From: CAVSMC01 sp963798655
GTDB taxonomy: Bacteria; Pseudomonadota; Gammaproteobacteria; Burkholderiales; Casimicrobiaceae
Assembly (NCBI GenBank): GCA_963798655.1
Contig: CAWCUH010000003.1
Location: 124,001 to 188,000, forward strand
Direction of reading: 5' to 3'
Length of the DNA stretch: 64,000 nt
Part shown: positions 59,073 to 64,000 of the stretch, piece after piece
Layout: every line of letters begins with the position of its first letter
Numbering within the stretch: position 1 is the stretch's first letter
Program-made: the position numbers and the translations under genes
The notes under the pieces: model-generated
Database searches by the model: none
What the model was told of the DNA's origin: nothing
What the model saw: only the letters and a program-made list of their open reading frames with translations

Positions 59073-60680
59073 ATGATACGCGTTGACTTGTATTCGCCCG
59101 GTTGGCATACGAGCGGTACGTCGCGCGCGCGTGGGCACGCTCATCGGGGCGAGCGCTTCCTTGCGGCGGGTGACATTGCTTCGCTCTTCGACAGCTGCGA
59201 GTCGGACGTCCAATGGATCGATACGCTTCGTCAGCTGAACGGTTGTTTTTCGGTGGTCAGTGTGCGAGGCGATCACGTACTCGCTGCAGTCGACCGCATC
59301 CGCAGCATCCCGATATTCTACGTGCGCGATGACAACACATGGAGGCTCAGTGACCGCGCTGAGCCTCTCTGTTCGTCCGCGACGAGCAGTCGAATCGACG
59401 ACACCGACGACGTCGAATTTCGTTTGACAGGGTACGTGACGGGATCGCGTACGCTTCACCCACGCATATCGCAAATTCAGGCAGGAGAATGGGTGCGTCT
59501 AGCGCCACTTCGGTGCGAAGCAAGCCGGCAGGCCTACTACGTCCTCCATCACGATGACTTTCTGGACTCCGACGTTGCAGATCTTGTCGAGCGCCTCCAT
59601 GCCGTGCATGGTCGTGTGTTCAAGCGTCTGAAGGCGTCGCTGGACGGAAGGCCGGTGATCCTTCCCCTTAGCGGCGGATACGACTCGAGGCTGATCGCGA
59701 CTTCGCTTCGCGACGCGGGCGTTCGCGAAGTTACCTGTTATAGCTATGGTGCGAAGGACCACTGGGAGTCGAAAATTTCGCGCGAAGTGGCTGCCTATCT
59801 GGGTTACAGGTGGGAGTTTGTTCCGTACTCCAGCGAAAGGTGGCGCACATGGATCGGCACCGACAGCTTCGAGCGCTATTTCGGCGATGCCGGCAACTTG
59901 TCGTCGGTTCCTCATGTTCAGGATTGGCCCGCCGTGCTCGAACTGAAACAACAGGGCCGTTTGGCACCCGAAGCCGTATTCGTGCCGGGCCATTCCGGTG
60001 ATTTTCTCGCCGGTAGCCATATCCCGAAGTGGTTCGGAAGACACGCTGCGATTACGCGCCGCTCGCTTCTCGATACTTTGCAGGACGTGCACTACTCGCT
60101 TTGGGACTGGCCGACAGAGCGGCGCGACGAGCTTCGCCGGGTATTCGACAGCAGGATCGAAGCGATCGTCGGTGCTCTCGCCGATTGTGCACCAGAGACG
60201 GCAGCCGACGCTTTCGAGCGATGGGACCTGCAGGAGCGCCAGGCAAAGTTCATATGCAATTCGGTGCGTGTGTACGAGCACTTCGGCTTCGACTGGCGGA
60301 TGCCGCTTTTCGACCACGAGCTGATGGATTTTTGGGCTAGGATACGGTTGCAATTGCGCGTCGGCCGGCGGCTCTATTTCGACTTTGTGCGCCTACGACA
60401 GGCGTTGCCGGTCACAGAAGCCAACCGCGATCGAGGGATCGTTGCGCGTTACGCCGTTCGAGCAGTGCAGGCCGCTGGCCTCCTACCCCTTTCCAGACGG
60501 CTTCGGCAAATGTATCGCAGGGTCCGCTGGCGTGATGTCTACACCGGAGGTTCCCTCGCGTGGTTCGCGATCGTCGACAGGGCGGAGTTCGAGCGCACTT
60601 ACACCGGCAGGCAACTGCTACATTCGTACCTTGCGGACCGCTATCGCGCGTACGCGGCCGCAAAGGTGGGCCATTGGTGA
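59073..60680 (+). CDS. Asparagine synthase-like protein without the glutaminase cysteine
   Basis: The 535-residue protein starts MIRVDLYSPGWHTSG, without the Cys2 of class II amidotransferases, and its first domain is a degenerate glutaminase fold (SIPIFYVRDDNTWRLSD). The synthetase half has the PP-loop PLSGGYDSRLIATSL and WRMPLFDHELMDFW. It may use ammonia or another amine, or form a beta-lactam-like or amide bond in a sugar. DNA here is clearly less GC-rich than the flanks. It and the deacetylase look like a transferred pair. An ATG-TGT-GGG before it (58977) is out of frame and not used. Confidence 0.75.
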   Translation: MIRVDLYSPGWHTSGTSRARGHAHRGERFLAAGDIASLFDSCESDVQWIDTLRQLNGCFSVVSVRGDHVLAAVDRIRSIPIFYVRDDNTWRLSDRAEPLCSSATSSRIDDTDDVEFRLTGYVTGSRTLHPRISQIQAGEWVRLAPLRCEASRQAYYVLHHDDFLDSDVADLVERLHAVHGRVFKRLKASLDGRPVILPLSGGYDSRLIATSLRDAGVREVTCYSYGAKDHWESKISREVAAYLGYRWEFVPYSSERWRTWIGTDSFERYFGDAGNLSSVPHVQDWPAVLELKQQGRLAPEAVFVPGHSGDFLAGSHIPKWFGRHAAITRRSLLDTLQDVHYSLWDWPTERRDELRRVFDSRIEAIVGALADCAPETAADAFERWDLQERQAKFICNSVRVYEHFGFDWRMPLFDHELMDFWARIRLQLRVGRRLYFDFVRLRQALPVTEANRDRGIVARYAVRAVQAAGLLPLSRRLRQMYRRVRWRDVYTGGSLAWFAIVDRAEFERTYTGRQLLHSYLADRYRAYAAAKVGHW

Positions 60681-60689
60681 ACGGCCACA

Positions 60690-61026
60690 CAACCCTGACG
60701 TGCGAGGCGCACATCCGCCGGTGATCGAGGAGGACATTTTGAAGCCGGTCGTGGAAGTCGCGCGGTCGAGTCGCGAGAGCGTGGCCGATGAGGTCGCGAA
60801 CGCGATGGGGAAAAGCGAAGTTTTGCTCGCATGCGCCTGCGCGCCGTCGACGCCGAGGGGAAGCGTGGACCAGAGCGCGTCGCTGCGCCCTTTCGCGCAT
60901 GTCGGGCGCGCGCGGCGGGACGAGAAGGACGCGAACGGCGTCATGTTGTGCCCGCTGGGCGAGCGCGAATCGCGCAATCGCGATGCCATCGACTTCCGTC
61001 CGCGCTTCCAGCCGGAGTGCGGGTAG
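60690..61026 (+). pseudogene. Decayed partial copy of the nucleotide-sugar dehydrogenase gene
   Basis: The frame HPPVIEEDILKPVVEVARSS, then KSEVLLACACAPSTPRGSVDQSASLRPF, ends with ERESRNRDAIDFRPRFQPECG and a stop. It follows the intact dehydrogenase gene at 56368-56730 in order (TPVVEEGMVELVGEVARSG, SEISLVCVGTPSAPNGSQDQGAMLRL, ERESGKRDGVDFHLCFQPEF). It lacks the first 40 and last 280 residues and about 18 internal codons, and the active-site Cys is absent. It is a relic of duplication, and its TAGACGGCATGCG end mirrors the dehydrogenase downstream junction. Confidence 0.72.
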
Positions 61027-61031
61027 ACGGC

Positions 61032-62000
61032 ATGCGTGTGGCAGTCGCATTGAACGCCGCAGCGCTCGCGCTCGTCATCGCGAGGTTGCTCTGGTGGGCT
61101 CGACGGCCCACCGAAGCGGTGCGGCTCCGTAACGCGCTCGTGCTCCAACCGAGCTCCGCGCACGATTTCATCTGGTCGCCGCCAGCGTATCCGCGCGGCT
61201 ACCACGCCGAGCAACGGCCAGCGGGTCCGGCGTTTCAGGCGATCGTATCGCAGCTCGCCATCGGATCGCAGGACGACTGGAAGGCCGCGCTCGCGCTCGC
61301 GAATCACCTCGTCGAGCACGCGGGCGACCGCGGCGCCGTCCAGGACGATCCGTTGACCACCTACCGCAAGATCCGGCAGGGATACGGGTACTGCGCCGAC
61401 TTCGTCAAGGTCTATCTCGCGCTCGCGCATGCCGGCGGCCTGAGCGCGCGCCAATGGGCATTCTCGTTCGACGAGTTCGGCGGTCACGGGCATACCGTGG
61501 TCGAGGTGTACGATCGAACGCGCCGGCGCTGGCTCATGCTCGACGTGTTCAACAATTTTCACGTCGTAGACGCGGGCGACGGCGAGCCGCTCGGCGTGCT
61601 CGAATACCGCGAGGCGCTGCTCGGGCGACGCGGCAACGCAATCATGCGGCCGAACGGCCCCGGCCGGCCGGGCTTCGTCCACACGCACAAGGCGGTGGAC
61701 TACTATCGCCGTGGACTCGATCACTGGTATCTCGTCTGGGGCAACGCCGTGCTGTCGTACTACGAGCACCCGGTGGTGAAGGCTACCGGGCAGGTATCGA
61801 AGCTGCTCGCGCACTTCGCCGCGAACATGTTGGCCCTTCAGCCCCGCATCCGCCTGCTGCCGACCGCAACGAATGCAGCATCGATTCGACGAATGTTCGC
61901 TTTGCGGCGGCGTCTGCTGGCGCTGCTCGCAATGGCGGCTGCGCTCGTCTTGGCGCTCGCGTATCAGCTGCTCCAGGCGGGTACGCACGCGAGCACATGA
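61032..62000 (+). CDS. Membrane-anchored transglutaminase-like protein
   Basis: The 322-residue protein has a hydrophobic N-terminus, a transglutaminase-like domain with Cys121 (GYGYCADFVKVY), His154 (GHGHTVVEVYD) and Asp171 (WLMLDVFNN) as a catalytic triad, and a C-terminal helix (LLALLAMAAALVLALAYQLL) of about 20 residues. Proteins like this occur in exopolysaccharide gene sets and may act as peptidases or amide transferases near the membrane; the activity is unproven. The C-terminal ATGA overlaps the next gene. Confidence 0.8.
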   Translation: MRVAVALNAAALALVIARLLWWARRPTEAVRLRNALVLQPSSAHDFIWSPPAYPRGYHAEQRPAGPAFQAIVSQLAIGSQDDWKAALALANHLVEHAGDRGAVQDDPLTTYRKIRQGYGYCADFVKVYLALAHAGGLSARQWAFSFDEFGGHGHTVVEVYDRTRRRWLMLDVFNNFHVVDAGDGEPLGVLEYREALLGRRGNAIMRPNGPGRPGFVHTHKAVDYYRRGLDHWYLVWGNAVLSYYEHPVVKATGQVSKLLAHFAANMLALQPRIRLLPTATNAASIRRMFALRRRLLALLAMAAALVLALAYQLLQAGTHAST

Positions 62001-63100
62001 GCAACCGCGAATCGATCGTGGTCGGACTGGTCGGGCCGTTGCCTCCGCCGTCCGGGGGCATGGCAAACCAGACGCGCCAGCTTGCGCGCCTGCTCGCCCA
62101 GGCGGGTGTGGGCGTCGAGGTCGTCCAAGTCAATGCGCCGTCGCGCTGGGCGCGGATCGAGCGCGTGCGCGGGGTCCGCGCGCTGTTCCGGCTGGTGCCG
62201 TACCTGTTTCGCCTCTGGCGCACCGCGGGGCGTGTCGATCTCTTCCATATCATGGCGAACTCAGGATGGGCGTGGCATCTGTGCGCGGCGCCGGCGATAT
62301 GGGTCGCGTGGATTCGACGGGTGCCGGTCATCGTCAACTACCGCGGCGGCGAAGCCGAAGCATTCCTCGAACGTGAAGCGGCCCTGGTGAAGCCGACAAT
62401 GCGGCTGGCACGGCTGGTCGTCGTGCCGTCCGGATTCCTGCAAGCGACTTTCCGTCGTTTCGGCTTCATCGCCGAGATCGTGCCGAACATCGTGGACCTC
62501 GAGCGATTCCACCCCGGCACATCGACGGCGAAAGGCCATCGGATCCTCGTCGCGCGCAACCTCGAGGACATCTACGACATTCCAACCGCCTTGCGCGCGT
62601 TCGCGCGCATCCGCGACACGCATTCCGACGCATCGCTGATCGTCGCTGGCTCGGGACCACGCCTCGCGGCGCTCCAGGCGCTGTGCCGGGAGCTGCGCAT
62701 CGACGCAGCGGTTCGCTTCACCGGGCGGCTGGACAACGAGCGCGTGGCCGACATTTACCGCGAAGTCGACGTGGCGCTGAACCCGTCGACGGTCGATAAC
62801 ATGCCGGTCTCGCTGCTGGAAGCCCTCGCGAGCGGCGTGCCGATCGTAAGCACTGACGCCGGCGGCATTCCGTACATGGTCGAGCACGGCGTGACCGCGC
62901 TGCTCGTGCCGCCGCGCGATCCTGAAGCGATGGCGGCCGCGGTGTTGCGCGTTTTCGGCGACCCGCAGCTCGGCGACTCGATGCGGCATTCCGGGCTCGA
63001 GTGCGCGAAGCGATACACGTGGGTGCGCGTGCGTCCGCTGCTGTTCGACGTCTACGCGCGGGCGCTCGGCGTGCGCTCGCTCAAGCCGTGCACGCCATGA
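61997..63100 (+). CDS. Glycosyltransferase (GT4)
   Basis: The 367-residue protein starts SIVVGLVGPLPPPSGGMANQTRQLARLL and contains LVARNLEDIYDIPTALRAFARIRD, FTGRLDNERVADIYREVDVALNPSTVDNMPVSLLEALASGVPIVSTDAGG (E-x7-E type), which identify a GT4 retaining glycosyltransferase. It would extend the polymer or a linked glycan. The start overlaps the transglutaminase-like gene by four bases. Confidence 0.87.
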   Translation: MSNRESIVVGLVGPLPPPSGGMANQTRQLARLLAQAGVGVEVVQVNAPSRWARIERVRGVRALFRLVPYLFRLWRTAGRVDLFHIMANSGWAWHLCAAPAIWVAWIRRVPVIVNYRGGEAEAFLEREAALVKPTMRLARLVVVPSGFLQATFRRFGFIAEIVPNIVDLERFHPGTSTAKGHRILVARNLEDIYDIPTALRAFARIRDTHSDASLIVAGSGPRLAALQALCRELRIDAAVRFTGRLDNERVADIYREVDVALNPSTVDNMPVSLLEALASGVPIVSTDAGGIPYMVEHGVTALLVPPRDPEAMAAAVLRVFGDPQLGDSMRHSGLECAKRYTWVRVRPLLFDVYARALGVRSLKPCTP

Positions 63101-63352
63101 CGCGGGCCGACGCGCAGTCCGTCGGCCTGGGCGGTGTCGCGCGCCGTTTTCTTTCGTCACCACCACGTGACGTGTTCGAGCGTCGACCGCCTCGCGGGGT
63201 CAGGCAAAGCAAATGGTGGCAGCCGCGAGGATCGAGCGGCTGCGCGTCGAACGTCCGCACATTGCGGTGGAGCTCTCGGGCGAGTTTCGTTACGTCGTGA
63301 AGCTGCGACCTGAAGCGAATCGCTGTCGGCCTTGCCTCGCGCCTCGTTCGCC
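63101..63352. other. Gap of about 250 bases with broken short frames
   Basis: A frame begins ATG 63097 (overlapping the glycosyltransferase stop) and runs 67 codons with no recognisable domain. A second frame, MVAAARIERLRVERPHIAVELSGEF, begins at about 63212 and stops with TGA overlapping the ATG of the last gene. The pair could be one frameshifted small gene, since both ends show the ATGA coupling typical of this locus, or non-coding filler. No function is assigned. Confidence 0.3.
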
Positions 63353-64000
63353 ATGAGCGTCGTGCCCTGGCGAGTGAGGCTTTATCTGTCGAGGCTCTTC
63401 CCGCTCGCGTATCACCTCGCGGTGAACCTTGGCTTCAAGGGCAACAGTCGCGACCACTGGGACGCGATGCTCGCGCAAACGTGGGACGATCTGTCGCGCC
63501 AATGGCCGACGAAAGTGGAGATGATCTGCTCGCTCACGCGGCCGGACATGAAGGTGCTCGATCTGGCCTGCGGCACCGGCAGCATACTTCGCGAGCTCAA
63601 GCGCAGAGGCTATTCGACGTTGTACGCGCTCGAGATATCGCGATACGCCGTCGAACGGCTCAAGGGAGAGGGCATTCATGCGCGGGAAGGCACGTTGCCG
63701 CGAATCGACTATCCGGACGGCGAGTTCGACGTGGTGATCGCTTCGCAGGTGCTCGAGCATATCGTTCGCCGCAACGTGTTCGCCAGGGAGATCCGTCGCG
63801 TGCTGCGACCGGGCGGACAAGCGTTCATCTTCGTGCCCGACCGCTGCCTGGGCCCGATCGCGGAACCTGAGCACGTGATCGTCTACCGCCGCGAAACGCT
63901 GCACGCATTCCTCGCGCGGCACTTCGCGGTGGAGCAAGTAGTCGAGATGCACGACGCGAACCACGAGTCGCCGATTCTGTTCGCCCACGTCACGCGATAG
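63353..64000 (+). CDS. Class I SAM-dependent methyltransferase of the EPS locus
   Basis: The 215-residue protein has the methyltransferase motif VLDLACGTGSILRELKRRG near residue 70, an acidic residue in ALEISRYAVERLK, and FDVVIASQVLEHIVRRN (motif IV). It would methylate a sugar or a lipid carrier product. ATG 63353 is chosen; an upstream TTG is in frame. The stop codon is the last three bases of the window, so the gene is complete. Confidence 0.85.
   Translation: MSVVPWRVRLYLSRLFPLAYHLAVNLGFKGNSRDHWDAMLAQTWDDLSRQWPTKVEMICSLTRPDMKVLDLACGTGSILRELKRRGYSTLYALEISRYAVERLKGEGIHAREGTLPRIDYPDGEFDVVIASQVLEHIVRRNVFAREIRRVLRPGGQAFIFVPDRCLGPIAEPEHVIVYRRETLHAFLARHFAVEQVVEMHDANHESPILFAHVTR

Noticed and set aside
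58977..59086. ATG-TGT-GGG start (MCGREGTT) before the asparagine-synthase-like gene, resembling a Cys2 glutaminase start
   Set aside because: It is out of frame with the enzyme, its frame stops after about 35 codons, and the sequence after MCG does not match the MCGI-x-G motif. MIRVDLYSPGW at 59073 fits a known Cys-less start.
1..64000. CRISPR arrays, tRNA or rRNA genes, insertion sequences, prophage
   Set aside because: No regularly spaced repeat array, cloverleaf, rRNA-like conserved segment, transposase or phage gene was recognised while reading; weak tRNAs could have been missed without a tool.

Overview
The window is GC-rich (roughly 65-70 percent by eye), densely packed with genes and strongly GC3-biased. 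Its content fits a betaproteobacterium of the Burkholderiales/Rhodocyclales type: a tripartite tricarboxylate (TTT) transporter, a malonyl-CoA decarboxylase/Pta pair, FNR- and sigma-54-type sites, a PEP-CTERM protein and a complete exosortase A (XrtA) exopolysaccharide locus. No rRNA, tRNA, CRISPR array or transposase gene was seen. Several genes between 27 and 49 kb contain single-base frameshifts, which may be assembly errors or real decay.

0-9 kb: the end of a glutathione S-transferase, a SAM methyltransferase, a TauE-type exporter with a small coiled-coil protein, then a four-gene 2-oxoacid:ferredoxin oxidoreductase operon (gamma, fused NAD(P)H/ferredoxin module, alpha, beta). A MASE2-GGDEF diguanylate cyclase follows, behind a sigma-54 promoter and an FNR-type palindrome, then a rhomboid protease.

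9-24 kb: a GH13 glycosidase, a ChaB-like protein, malonyl-CoA decarboxylase overlapping phosphotransacetylase, and a divergent pair: citrate synthase on the minus strand, and on the plus strand a coenzyme B12 glutamate mutase operon (S, L and E) with an enolase-superfamily enzyme and a quinone oxidoreductase, followed by a TctCBA transporter. Glutamate mutase would make 3-methylaspartate. The next gene occupies the place of methylaspartate ammonia-lyase but is of the muconate-lactonizing subgroup. Citrate synthase and the mutase operon share an inverted repeat. Together this looks like a methylaspartate/mesaconate-type carbon route tied to acetyl-CoA and pyruvate metabolism; the direction of flux and the later steps cannot be read from this window.

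24-34 kb: a MarR-controlled tripartite efflux operon with two identical operators, a small orphan gene behind an FNR-type promoter, a FAD monooxygenase and a mandelate-racemase-like enzyme divergent from a TetR gene, a VOC protein, thioredoxin and ferredoxin-NADP reductase. 34-37.5 kb: a four-copy repeat, an OPT-family transporter, a HigA-like short protein and a PEP-CTERM protein with a sigma-54 promoter.

38-64 kb: the XrtA locus: export protein, chain-length protein, tyrosine autokinase, beta-barrel, AAA ATPase, WecB, deacetylase, FemAB, exosortase-EpsI fusion, three glycosyltransferases interleaved with two amidotransferases, and a GDP-mannose/UDP-glucose dehydrogenase. A less GC-rich insert (second deacetylase and an asparagine-synthase-like enzyme lacking the N-terminal Cys) is bounded by a decayed partial copy of the dehydrogenase gene. 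A transglutaminase-like protein, a fourth glycosyltransferase and a methyltransferase close the window. The locus should build, export and modify an exopolysaccharide and sort PEP-CTERM proteins such as the one encoded beside it.
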